58,345 nt of DNA from positions 1 to 58,345 of the forward strand of contig JAGARU010000075.1 of NCBI GenBank assembly GCA_017622085.1, in the 5' to 3' direction. This DNA is from Clostridia bacterium. Its GTDB lineage: Bacteria; Bacillota; Clostridia; Oscillospirales; CAG-272. Positions within the stretch are counted from its first letter, which is position 1, and each line of letters begins with the position of its first letter. The notes beneath the pieces were generated by a model. It was not told the DNA's origin. It worked only from the letters and a program-made list of their open reading frames with translations, and ran no database searches. This document shows, one piece after another, positions 41,207 through 49,046 of this stretch. A program made the position numbers and the translations under genes.

Positions 41207-41299
41207 TGGCGGAGAAGGAGAGATTTGAACTCTCGCGCCGGATATTCCCGACCTACACCCTTAGCAGGGGCGCCTCTTCGGCCTCTTGAGTACTTCTCC
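41207..41299 (-). tRNA. tRNA-Ser(GCT)
   Basis: 93 nt with encoded CCA. Acceptor arms GGAGAAG / CTTCTCC, discriminator G, anticodon loop CTGCTAA with anticodon GCT, a long variable arm (class II, as expected for Ser) and a T-loop GTTCAAATC. Its 3' 20 nt form the right-hand repeat of the AT-rich island. Confidence 0.95.
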
Positions 41300-41403
41300 A
41301 TGAAGTTGCAAGCCACCGTCTCCCGGCTCGCCGTATCATTATACTACAACGAAGGGGTAGATGTCAAGTGCTTTTCGCAAAATAATCCGCCCCTTTGCGT
41401 TTT

Positions 41404-42663
41404 TTATTCTTCTTCTTCGGCTTCGGCCTGCGGATCGCCGTGACGCTTGCCGTCGCCCACGCCGATCTCCTCGTTGCGGTAGTACCCAAATCGAATGGCG
41501 CCGCGCCCCATTTTGGCGCGGATGCCGGCCATGGCGTCCTCGATCTTTTCCTGCTTTTCCCGTCGCTGGTCCACCTCGTCGAACATGGTCATCTGCGAAT
41601 TGGGCGTAGCCTCGTCGCACAGATCGATGCAGGTTACGGTAATGGAACGGATGGGCAAATTGATGTTCCAGTTTTTGGCCATCAGCTCGTAGGCGGTCTC
41701 CGCCACCTCTTTTTGCAGGTGGGTCGGCTTCTTTAAGAGCACCTGCTTGGAGCGGGACTTGAAGTTGGGGTCCTTCACCTGCACGCTGACGCCGCCGGCC
41801 AGCTTACCCTCGTGTCGGAGGGAGGCGCACACCGGGTCGGCCAAGGCAAAAATGGCGCACCTTACCTCGTCCGCACCGTAAATATCCCGTCGGAAGGTCA
41901 TGCCGCGCCCCACGGATTTCACCTCGCGGGGGGTATAATAGGAGCGCACGGGCTCGTCGTCCATGGAGTTGGCGTACCGCCAGAGCTGCTCGCCCGCCGC
42001 GCCGAGAAACCGCACCACCAGATCCTTTTTTGCCCGTGCCAAGGCACCGATAGTGGTAATGCCCAGCATTTCCAGCCGCTCCGTGGACTTGCGTCCGGCG
42101 TACAGCATAGCGGAGACGGGCAGGGGATAGGCCACGCGCGCCACGTCCTCCCGCATGATCACGGTGGTGGCATCGGGCTTTTTGTAGTCACTGCCCACCT
42201 TGGCAAACACCCGGCAAAAGCTTACTCCCACGGAAATGGTAATGCCGATCTCCTCCCGCACCCGCCGCCGGATCTCGTCGGCAATATCCTTGGGGCCCTT
42301 GCCGTGGAACAGGTGCATGGTGGGGGTCAGGTCAAGAAAGGACTCGTCAATGCCGAAGGGGTCCACCAGATCGGTGTAGTCGAGATAAATGGCGTTGACC
42401 CGCTGGGAGATCTGATGGTACAGATCGTGATGGGGGGTAACAAACACGATATCCCGGCATTTCTGTCGGGCGGTATACACGTTGTCGCCGGTCTGCACGC
42501 CAAATTTTTTGGCTAAAGCGTTCTTGGCAACGATCACGCCGTGGCGGCTCTTGGGGTCGCCGGCCACAGCCATGGGCACCTGCTTCAGCTCCGGCCGCAA
42601 AAGCTCCTCAACGGAGGCGTAATAGCCGTTGCAGTCGCAATGCAAAATAATACGACCTGCCAT
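41404..42663 (-). CDS. dinB: DNA polymerase IV (Y-family)
   Basis: A 419-residue translesion polymerase. HCDCNGYYASVE at residues 8-19 carries the first catalytic Asp, and GIDESFLDL near 107 carries the second Asp-Glu pair; the helix-hairpin-helix and little-finger domains follow, ending with an acidic tail. It bypasses DNA lesions with low fidelity. ATG 42663 follows AAAGGAGAG. The steric-gate region has NGYYASVE, normal for bacterial members. It has no umuD-like neighbour. It follows the rubredoxin gene with a hairpin between them. Confidence 0.95.
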   Translation of the reverse strand: MAGRIILHCDCNGYYASVEELLRPELKQVPMAVAGDPKSRHGVIVAKNALAKKFGVQTGDNVYTARQKCRDIVFVTPHHDLYHQISQRVNAIYLDYTDLVDPFGIDESFLDLTPTMHLFHGKGPKDIADEIRRRVREEIGITISVGVSFCRVFAKVGSDYKKPDATTVIMREDVARVAYPLPVSAMLYAGRKSTERLEMLGITTIGALARAKKDLVVRFLGAAGEQLWRYANSMDDEPVRSYYTPREVKSVGRGMTFRRDIYGADEVRCAIFALADPVCASLRHEGKLAGGVSVQVKDPNFKSRSKQVLLKKPTHLQKEVAETAYELMAKNWNINLPIRSITVTCIDLCDEATPNSQMTMFDEVDQRREKQEKIEDAMAGIRAKMGRGAIRFGYYRNEEIGVGDGKRHGDPQAEAEEEE

Positions 42664-42686
42664 GCTCTCTCCTTTCTTGGGGACGA

Positions 42687-42713
42687 AAAAGGTGCCGCAA
42701 GCGACACCCTTTC
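42687..42713 (-). terminator. Terminator between rubredoxin and dinB
   Basis: Minus-strand stem GGTGTCG / CGGCACC followed by TTTTT; some readthrough into dinB is possible. Confidence 0.6.
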
Positions 42714-42788
42714 GTTTTGTATCATGGAAACGTAACGGCTCAGTGCCGTATGAAACGGAGCGAAGGATGACCCTCACTCCTCTCTGCG

Positions 42789-42944
42789 TCAGTCCGCGAT
42801 GAACTGATCCTTGCCTGCACCGCAAAGGGGGCATTCAAAGTTCTCAGGAACCTCATCCCAAGGAGTACCGGGCTCAATTCCGCCCTCGGGATAACCCTCT
42901 TCCTCATCGTATTCCCAGCCGCAAAGTTCACAAACGTATTTCAT
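42789..42944 (-). CDS. Rubredoxin
   Basis: A 51-residue protein beginning MKYVCELCGWEYDEEEGYPE, with Cys5 and Cys8 (CELC) and Cys38 and Cys41 (CPLC), the four ligands of the single iron. It has the Tyr/Trp/Phe core of rubredoxins and the usual length. It carries one electron, typically to peroxide- or oxygen-reducing enzymes in anaerobes. AAAGGA precedes ATG 42944. It supports an anaerobic lifestyle. Confidence 0.95.
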   Translation of the reverse strand: MKYVCELCGWEYDEEEGYPEGGIEPGTPWDEVPENFECPLCGAGKDQFIAD

Positions 42945-42995
42945 AAAGATCCTTTCTGCCCAGTTTTGGGCCTCTGTAAAGTGGTAATAAAAATG

Positions 42996-43463
42996 TTAAT
43001 CTTCTTGCGAAGAATCAAGCGGGTTTTCCTTCAGGTACGCATCCAATAGCTCCGCCGCCCGTGCAATAAGCTCGGGGCAGGGGCGTTTGGCGTAGTAGGC
43101 CTCCGTCCGCGCCTCCGGGGTGGGGTTGCTGTCGGGAGCGCCGCCTAAGAGTTCACGGCAGACGATGGAGCCCTGCTCAGCACGGAAGCGGGAGGCCAGC
43201 TCCTGCACCCGATGATAGAGGGCGATCTTTCCGGCCCGATCCTTCGGATCGTCGTAGCCGTAAAGAACACCAAGAACCATAAATACGCCGCTGACAGCGC
43301 CGCAAACTTCGCGCAAGCGTCCCATGCCGCCGCCGAAGGAGGAGGCCAGCCGCAGGGCAATCCTCTTTTCCAGCCCCATTTCCTCGCAGAAGGTGAGAAC
43401 GATGGATTGGGAACAGTTATAGCCCTGATAAAAGTACGCTTTTGCAATTTCGCCCTTGGTCAT
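42996..43463 (-). CDS. C_GCAxxG_C_C family protein
   Basis: A 155-residue protein with the family pattern: YNCSQ with Cys17, Cys26, VCGAVSG with Cys54 and a later Cys near 102, plus the glycine-rich FGGGMG. This family is common in anaerobes, likely binds a metal or redox cofactor, and has no assigned reaction. The last 50 residues are a variable tail. It is transcribed towards rubredoxin and dinB and may share their transcript. Confidence 0.9.
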   Translation of the reverse strand: MTKGEIAKAYFYQGYNCSQSIVLTFCEEMGLEKRIALRLASSFGGGMGRLREVCGAVSGVFMVLGVLYGYDDPKDRAGKIALYHRVQELASRFRAEQGSIVCRELLGGAPDSNPTPEARTEAYYAKRPCPELIARAAELLDAYLKENPLDSSQED

Positions 43464-43657
43464 TTTGATGCTCCGTATACCGTAAAAAACAATGTACCCG
43501 TTTGAGGTGCTTTTATTTTAACACATATTCTCTGCGATAGTCAATATATCCGAGATACAATCATGAAATTTTTACAAATCCACATAAAAATTTTCAAAAT
43601 TGCATGTTTTTTGGTCGTGGACATGATATAATGAAAAAAACGGAGGAGGACACTTTT

Positions 43658-44485
43658 ATGGATCTGAATAAGAGTATTTTTGAAAATCGCAAGGCGCAAG
43701 CCGCGCCTTTTCTGGTGGCGCATCGCGGCGTTTGCGGCGCAAATGTGCCCTGTAACACCATGACCGCCTTTAAAATTGCTATGGATCAGGGAGCGGACGT
43801 GATCGAGCTGGACGTAGCCCGTGCCAAGGACGGTGGCCTATTTGTATTCCACCCCGGCATGGAACACGTGTTCCTGCGGAGCAGCCGTCCCATCTCGGAC
43901 ATGGAATCTCGCGAGGTGGAGGAGATGTTCTTGGTCAACCAGGATTCCGTTGCCACCAGCTACAAGGTGCCTACCTTCCGCGAGGTGCTGGATCTGCTTA
44001 AGGGACGGGTCTACATCAACGTGGACAAGTTCTGGACGGACGTGGAGGGAATTTCCAAGGTGATCCGCGAGGCAGGCGTGGCCGAGCAGGTGATCGTTAA
44101 GACCAGCACGGACGAGCGGAGCTTGAACGAGGTTCGCAAGTACGCGCCGGATCTGATGTTCATGCCCCTGGTACGCGAGGTGGATACGGTAACGGAGGGT
44201 CTCAGCGGAATCCATCTGATTGGTGCGGAGCTTTTGTTCTCCACGGAGAGCTCGCCCTGCATTCAGCCGGAGTATATTGACAAGATGCACGACCGCGGCC
44301 TTTTGGTTTGGGCAAACTCCATCATCTACAACGAGCGCGACGTGATCTCCGCTCACCGCACCGACGATATTTCCTTGTCCGATTCCCCCGAGAAGGGATG
44401 GGGCTGGCTTATGGATCGCGGCATGGACTTCATCCAGACCGACTGGCTTCTTGCCCTCAAGCACTACATCGCATCCCGCAAATAA
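43658..44485 (+). CDS. GDPD-like protein with altered active site
   Basis: A 275-residue protein with the glycerophosphodiester phosphodiesterase fold: AHRGV (His22-Arg23), then VPCNTMTAF where the usual metal-binding Glu of 'PEN' is Cys32, ELDVA with Glu50 and Asp52, and FHPGME where 'HD' is His65-Pro66. ATG 43658 follows CGGAGGAGG. Two of the conserved positions are changed, so activity or substrate may differ from the intact GDPD at 26428-27240. No signal peptide or membrane helix. It stands alone between a TATAAT (43627-43632) and a terminator. Confidence 0.85.
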   Translation: MDLNKSIFENRKAQAAPFLVAHRGVCGANVPCNTMTAFKIAMDQGADVIELDVARAKDGGLFVFHPGMEHVFLRSSRPISDMESREVEEMFLVNQDSVATSYKVPTFREVLDLLKGRVYINVDKFWTDVEGISKVIREAGVAEQVIVKTSTDERSLNEVRKYAPDLMFMPLVREVDTVTEGLSGIHLIGAELLFSTESSPCIQPEYIDKMHDRGLLVWANSIIYNERDVISAHRTDDISLSDSPEKGWGWLMDRGMDFIQTDWLLALKHYIASRK

Positions 44486-44488
44486 TTC

Positions 44489-44523
44489 AAGCCTCCCGCT
44501 GATCTCAGCGGGAGGCTTTTTTC
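44489..44523 (+). terminator. Terminator of the GDPD-like gene
   Basis: Stem AGCCTCCCGCTGA / TCAGCGGGAGGCT followed by a T-run. Confidence 0.93.
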
Positions 44524-44529
44524 AAACAA

Positions 44530-44580
44530 GCGTCGAACGATCCGTGCAACCGCTATGGCAGCAAACGGAGGGGCCCTCCG
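44530..44580 (+). repeat. Dispersed repeat copy (GCGTCGAACGATCCG type)
   Basis: Related to 8007-8055 and, inverted, to 226-258. It starts with GCGTCGAACGATCCG and continues with a CGGAGG-rich part. Confidence 0.6.
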
Positions 44581-44595
44581 ATGGGCCTGCCCCGA

Positions 44596-45198
44596 TCAAT
44601 ACCCCAAGTTCTCTCCGATGAGGACGACCTCAAAGCGAGCGGAGGTAGGAGCCTGCCAGAACACGGAGAGGCCGCGGCAGATGCGCTCGGGGCTGTTGCA
44701 ATCGTAGCAACGGTCGCCCTTGGCGGCACATGGGGTCTTGCGGTTGAGGCGCTGGGCGTTTTTGGGGGAGGCCACGTTTCTGGCACGCCAGAGCGCCTTG
44801 TCGTAGTCCGGAGCCAGCTTGTTTTTGCCCACCACCAGATACACCCGCCCATGGCCGTAATAGGTGGAGGCCACCCGATTGCCCGTGCCGTCGATGTTGA
44901 TGATTTCACCCGTTTCCGCCAGACCGTTGACGGAGGAAACGTACACCTCGGTGGAGATGGCCGCATCGCGGATCTCCTTGCCGGTCTTTCCCTCGTCAGG
45001 CTTCTGGTGCCAAAGCACCCGGTTGTGGGCGGTCAGCTTTTCGTACAGCCCCATTTCCGCAAGGGTCATAGAGCCGCCAAAGGCCACGGTGGTGCCGTCG
45101 ATCTGCCCGTCCATATATTCGGCCGCTTCTTTTGCGGTATCAAAGCAGGAGACGGCATATCCCCGTGCTTCCAGATTCTTCTTTACTGTTTCAAACAT
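44596..45198 (-). CDS. LUD domain protein (lactate-utilisation-like)
   Basis: A 200-residue protein of the LUD/DUF162 family: GGSMTLAEMGLYEKL, VSSVNGLAETGEIINIDGTG and LVVGKNKLAPDYDKALWRAR are the family blocks. In LutB/LutC such domains take part in L-lactate oxidation, but single-domain Clostridial members have no assigned role. A Cys-rich stretch near residue 155 (CAAKGDRCYDCNSPERIC) is an extra probable metal site. It is the last gene of a three-gene minus-strand operon, 13 bp after the membrane protein gene. Confidence 0.85.
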   Translation of the reverse strand: MFETVKKNLEARGYAVSCFDTAKEAAEYMDGQIDGTTVAFGGSMTLAEMGLYEKLTAHNRVLWHQKPDEGKTGKEIRDAAISTEVYVSSVNGLAETGEIINIDGTGNRVASTYYGHGRVYLVVGKNKLAPDYDKALWRARNVASPKNAQRLNRKTPCAAKGDRCYDCNSPERICRGLSVFWQAPTSARFEVVLIGENLGY

Positions 45199-45211
45199 AT
45201 CGTAAACTCCT

Positions 45212-45730
45212 TTAAAAAATTAAAAGCTCTTCAAGATACTCCTCCAGCTGCCGTACGGCTCGTCCGAACGTCCATCGGAATATAAACAAAAGGAGGAGAA
45301 ACAGCGCGATTACCCCCAAGGGCTCCCAGTCCATGGGCGCCCCGCTCCCGGCGGCGCCAATCCCTGCACCGATCAGAAACAGGACGTTGACCAGAGAGTA
45401 GATGGCAAAAATCCCGTGAAAGAACCAAAGAAGAACGCGGGTGAGGGGGGAAACACCCAGCCGGATGGCGATCACGGTCTCGCCGTTTTCCTCCCTCACC
45501 TTGGCGGTTGCTTCTGCCAACTGTCCTCGCATGGGGAACTTGTAAAACAGGGATAGCCGTCTGGATTCGCGCACGGTAAAGCCGTCGTCGCTTACGTGCA
45601 CCCGATACGCAACGCCCTTGTCCGACCATTGTCCGTGGGCCTTGCCGACCAGCCGCAAAAGGGCGTCCTTAGGCATTTTGGAGCGTAGCTCGTACGGTCG
45701 GACAAACAGGTGGGAGAAGAAGCGCTTCAT
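45212..45730 (-). CDS. Hypothetical two-helix membrane protein
   Basis: A 172-residue protein with a soluble basic N-terminal half and two membrane helices at about residues 99-121 and 130-150, then a short acidic end. Its start ATG overlaps the GNAT stop (ATGA), so translation is coupled. I do not recognise the family. Confidence 0.7.
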   Translation of the reverse strand: MKRFFSHLFVRPYELRSKMPKDALLRLVGKAHGQWSDKGVAYRVHVSDDGFTVRESRRLSLFYKFPMRGQLAEATAKVREENGETVIAIRLGVSPLTRVLLWFFHGIFAIYSLVNVLFLIGAGIGAAGSGAPMDWEPLGVIALFLLLLFIFRWTFGRAVRQLEEYLEELLIF

Positions 45731-46257
45731 ACCGACACCTCCTCATCCAAGGTTTTTTCATAGGCTACGCGGGGGTCGCCGTTTGATAAATAGATCACGC
45801 CGCAGTAGGTAAAGCCGTTTTTCTCCAGCATCCGCCGCATGACCACGTTGCCCTCGTGGGTGTCGATCCGCAGGGAAGCGCGCCCCAACTTGCGGGCATA
45901 CCGGGCGGCATAGGCCAATAGTTGGACGGAAATGCCCGATCCCCGATTCTTTACGGCGATGGCCACCCGATGGATGGCGATGTAGCCCCGGGAGTCATCC
46001 CCCGTCCGCCAGTGCCCACCCTCGATCCGATCGTAGGTGGGCTCACCGTCGTCGATCAGCACGAAGGTGCCGCAAAGGTCGCCCTCCCACAGGACCGCAT
46101 AGGAGCGACCCAGCGCCACGTCCTCTGCGATCACGTCCCGGGAGGGGTAGCCGTCCTGCCATTGATTGATGCCCAGCCGGGCAATGGTGCCCCGTGCCTC
46201 CTCAAAGATCTCCATCAGCCGATCAAGATCCTGCGGTGTTGTCTTTCGTATCTGCAT
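45727..46257 (-). CDS. GNAT family N-acetyltransferase
   Basis: A 176-residue protein. IHRVAIAVKNRGSGISVQLL holds the acetyl-CoA loop (NRGSGI) and LRIDTHEGNVVMRRMLEKNG the C-terminal motif, followed by FTYCGVIYL. The N-terminus MQIRKTTPQDLDRLMEIFEE is typical. The acceptor is not predictable. AGGAGGGC precedes ATG 46257. First gene of the operon with the membrane protein and LUD genes. Confidence 0.92.
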   Translation of the reverse strand: MQIRKTTPQDLDRLMEIFEEARGTIARLGINQWQDGYPSRDVIAEDVALGRSYAVLWEGDLCGTFVLIDDGEPTYDRIEGGHWRTGDDSRGYIAIHRVAIAVKNRGSGISVQLLAYAARYARKLGRASLRIDTHEGNVVMRRMLEKNGFTYCGVIYLSNGDPRVAYEKTLDEEVSV

Positions 46258-46281
46258 AGGCCCTCCTGTGGTTTTTTTCTT

Positions 46282-46310
46282 ATTATATCATGCCCGGGCG
46301 AGAAAATCAA
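46282..46310 (-). promoter_or_regulatory. Promoter of the GNAT-LUD operon
   Basis: Minus strand TTGATT (46310-46305), 17-bp spacer, TATAAT (46287-46282); the -35 overlaps the end of the AraC gene. Confidence 0.75.
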
Positions 46311-47155
46311 TGCGGGTCTGCGGTGGCGCCGTCCTCGGCCACCTTTTGCATATACCGCAGAGCTTCTGTGGGCGTGTTTCCGGTGATCCGCTTGAACACC
46401 CGGGAGAAATAGGCGTAGTCACTGTATCCGCAGGCGGTTGCGATTTCCGCCATGGATTGCTTGCCCATTCGGAGAAGCCGGTTGGCGTACTGGATCCTGC
46501 GGGTGTTCAGATAGCTGACAAAGCCGACGGTCAGATGCTTTTTGAAAAGTGAGGACAGATATTTCTCCGTGTAGGAGAACACGCCGGAAAGCCGAGCAAG
46601 AGACAGGTCGCTTTCCCGATAGTGGCGATCCACGTAGTCCATCAGGGCGTCAAACAAACCGCCCGTGCCCTTCTGCGCCTCGGCATCGGCCGTTTCGCCA
46701 CCGCGGTCGAAGTAGGAGAGCGCGTAGTAGAGAACACCCTCCGCCAGCATATTGGCGTTTGAAGGGGTAATGCGGCGGATGGCATTTTCAAACATGGGGC
46801 AAAGAAAGCCGTAGCCGCTGTAGCAGGGGGTGGCCGGGAGGATGTTACACTGCATCATCCAGGCGGAGACACCGCCGCCCATAAAGCTGACGTAAATATA
46901 CGCAAAGTCCTCGTCGGCGTCCAGATAGTAGGGGTAGGCGGGAAACGCAAAGAACACGTCGCCTCGCTTTAAGGTGTATTCGCTTTCCTCCAACCGCAAA
47001 ACGGCCGTGCCGCGTGTCACCAGATGGAACACGTAAATGGGGTGCAAAAAGGGCTGCGTCAGGGTGCGGCATTGGGTCTCATACACAAACCGCACGGCCT
47101 TAGCGCTGAATTCTTCGGCCTTGGCGGGCATAAAACGGCAAATGCTTTCGTTCAT
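46307..47155 (-). CDS. AraC family transcriptional regulator
   Basis: A 282-residue protein with an N-terminal cupin-like sugar-sensing domain (residues 20-110, including VTRGTAVLRLEESEYTLKRG) and two C-terminal HTH motifs (about 175-270), with ESDLSLARLSGVFSYTEKYL and IATACGYSDYAYFSRVFKRI. It probably activates a catabolic gene. The oxidoreductase gene diverges from it across 178 bp and is the likely target, which is inference. The start ATG at 47155 follows AAGGAG. Confidence 0.93.
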   Translation of the reverse strand: MNESICRFMPAKAEEFSAKAVRFVYETQCRTLTQPFLHPIYVFHLVTRGTAVLRLEESEYTLKRGDVFFAFPAYPYYLDADEDFAYIYVSFMGGGVSAWMMQCNILPATPCYSGYGFLCPMFENAIRRITPSNANMLAEGVLYYALSYFDRGGETADAEAQKGTGGLFDALMDYVDRHYRESDLSLARLSGVFSYTEKYLSSLFKKHLTVGFVSYLNTRRIQYANRLLRMGKQSMAEIATACGYSDYAYFSRVFKRITGNTPTEALRYMQKVAEDGATADPH

Positions 47156-47182
47156 GGTTCACTCCTTGGTTTTGATGTTTTC

Positions 47183-47210
47183 ATTATGAGATTTTTTTGA
47201 AAAAAGTCAA
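47183..47210 (-). promoter_or_regulatory. Promoter of the AraC gene
   Basis: Minus strand TTGACT (47210-47205), 16-bp spacer, CATAAT (47188-47183). Confidence 0.6.
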
Positions 47211-47333
47211 GGGAAAATTCGTGTTTTTACCGTTTTCAGGCACTTTGTGCATACAAAACACGAAAATGTCCCTTTACGGGAGGCCTCTTTTTTGGTAAAC
47301 TGATTGTAGAAATCCAAACAGGAGGATGAAAGC

Positions 47334-48419
47334 ATGGAACAAAAGATCATCAAGCTGGGCGTCGTCGGTCTGAAGCGGGGCGCTTATGTGGCGTGGACGG
47401 TTCTGGGTGACACGAACGTGGTCATCCGCGCCATTGCCGATACCGACCCGGCCGTACTTAAGCATTGCAAAGAGGACTACGAGCGGCAGGGAGTCAAGGA
47501 TCTGCTTTGCTTCGATTCCATTGAAGGCCTGCTTGCAAGCGACGTGGATGCCGTGTATATTGCGACGGACAAGCCCCTGCATACCAGACACACCGTTATG
47601 GCGCTGGAGGCCGGAAAGCACGTTTTAAGCGAGATCCCCGCCATTGAGACCGTGGAGGAGGCAAAGATCCTCAGAGACGCCGTCAAGGCCCATCCGGAAC
47701 TGAAGTATATGGCGGCCGAGAACTGCTTCTATTGGGATTTTATTGAGGCGTGGAAGAAAATGTACGAGGACGGCAAATTCGGCGAGGTTCTGTACGCCGA
47801 GTCGGAGTACCTTCATGCGACGGAGCCCGACGAGATCAAGCCCTATGAGAACGAGAGCCATTGGCGCCGTTATAACCAGGCCATTACCTATCTGACCCAT
47901 AATCTGGGCCCCTTGCTTTATATTCTGAACGACCGTTGCGTCAGCGTGTCCTGTATGGCACCCACCCCCTCAGCCCGATACAACCCTTACTCCTTGGGCG
48001 ACGAGAACGGCGTGGCGATCTTCCGTACCGCCAAGGGCGCGGTTATCCGCATTCTGATCGGCTTCGGCCTGTACGTGGGCTACGACCACAACTTCGCCCT
48101 CTACGGCACCAAGGGAGTGATCATGACGGATAAGACTACCCCCATTGAGGAGGCCCATTCCTTTGCAAAAATGCAAGAGATCCCCGGTACCTTCAATAAA
48201 TTCTTTGAGATTCCCGTTAAGCTGTCCAAAACCAATGATATTTACGGCCACGGTGGCGTGGATTCCCGCATGATGAGGGACTTTATCCGCTGTATTCTTG
48301 AGGATACCGACCCGCCCATCGACGTGGAGATGGGTATCCGCATTTCCTTGCCCGGCATCCTTGCAAACGAATCCGCCAAGCGCGGCGGCGAGCTGATCGA
48401 GATCCCCGAAACCCTGTAA
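47334..48419 (+). CDS. Gfo/Idh/MocA family oxidoreductase
   Basis: A 361-residue NAD(P)-dependent sugar or polyol dehydrogenase-like protein. The N-terminal Rossmann start is LGVVGLKRGAYVAW, without the common GxGxxG. The usual 'EKP' after the fourth strand is SEIP near residue 101, so the Lys is Ile. The C-terminal domain carries the conserved GGVDSRMMRDFI. The missing Lys makes the exact chemistry uncertain; a sugar lyase-type or epimerase-type activity is possible. ATG 47334 follows AGGAGG. It is divergent from the AraC gene. Confidence 0.88.
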   Translation: MEQKIIKLGVVGLKRGAYVAWTVLGDTNVVIRAIADTDPAVLKHCKEDYERQGVKDLLCFDSIEGLLASDVDAVYIATDKPLHTRHTVMALEAGKHVLSEIPAIETVEEAKILRDAVKAHPELKYMAAENCFYWDFIEAWKKMYEDGKFGEVLYAESEYLHATEPDEIKPYENESHWRRYNQAITYLTHNLGPLLYILNDRCVSVSCMAPTPSARYNPYSLGDENGVAIFRTAKGAVIRILIGFGLYVGYDHNFALYGTKGVIMTDKTTPIEEAHSFAKMQEIPGTFNKFFEIPVKLSKTNDIYGHGGVDSRMMRDFIRCILEDTDPPIDVEMGIRISLPGILANESAKRGGELIEIPETL

Positions 48420-48425
48420 ATAAGA

Positions 48426-48464
48426 AAGTCATCCCGACGCACAGCGCCCCGGGATGACTTTTTG
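48426..48464. terminator. Bidirectional terminator
   Basis: AAGTCATCCCG (48426-48436) pairs with CGGGATGACTT (48450-48460), TTTTTG follows; between convergent genes. Confidence 0.85.
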
Positions 48465-48465
48465 T

Positions 48466-48831
48466 TTATCCTTTTTTAAAAATACAAAATACCGCGCCTG
48501 CAATGATAACCTGTGCTCCTATTACCGCAAAATATAAATAAAGATCAAATACAATTACGTAACAAACAGAAATCGCAACGGAAAGAACAGTACCGAAAAG
48601 AATAACCCCCCAAGCCCATTGGCCTTTTCTCTTGTCAAATAGCTGAAGGAAGGTGTAGGCAATAAAAACGAAAGCAAGACCAAGCGTCCAACGTCGTACA
48701 TCCGGTAACAAAATAGCAAACACAATCAGATTGATCACAAGACAGGTGCTTGAAAGAATATGTAAGATCCGCTTTAATTTGAATTGCGGAGTGTTTTGAG
48801 GGGTAACGAAGTAGTTGTAATTCTTTTTCAT
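48466..48831 (-). CDS. Four-helix membrane protein
   Basis: A 121-residue AT-rich gene. ATG 48831 is used because GGCGGTGAAG lies just before it. Four membrane helices are spread over residues 21-41, 47-66, 74-93 and 97-117. No catalytic motif; the family is not recognised. Confidence 0.7.
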   Translation of the reverse strand: MKKNYNYFVTPQNTPQFKLKRILHILSSTCLVINLIVFAILLPDVRRWTLGLAFVFIAYTFLQLFDKRKGQWAWGVILFGTVLSVAISVCYVIVFDLYLYFAVIGAQVIIAGAVFCIFKKG

Positions 48832-48946
48832 ATCTTCACCGCCTTTCTGCATTTATGATAGCATATTTTCGCCTGACAATCAACCACAAAATAGCAACCC
48901 AAACGATCGTCTGCAATTCCGTTTGCGTGGCCTAACGGCACAAATG

Positions 48947-48980
48947 AAAAAAATCCAAATCTTACGACTTGGATTTTTTT
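48947..48980 (-). terminator. Terminator of the bactofilin operon
   Basis: AAATCCAA / TTGGATTT stem with T-runs on both strands, just past the left inverted repeat. Confidence 0.8.
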
Positions 48981-48985
48981 GTGTG

Positions 48986-49004
48986 TTCTGACCTTAATAG
49001 ATGC
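48986..49004. repeat. Left 19-nt terminal inverted repeat of the bactofilin cassette
   Basis: TTCTGACCTTAATAGATGC, the exact reverse complement of 50432-50450. Confidence 0.8.
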
Positions 49005-49046
49005 CACGTTTTTCTCACTAACATTACATCATAAATGTAACTATGG

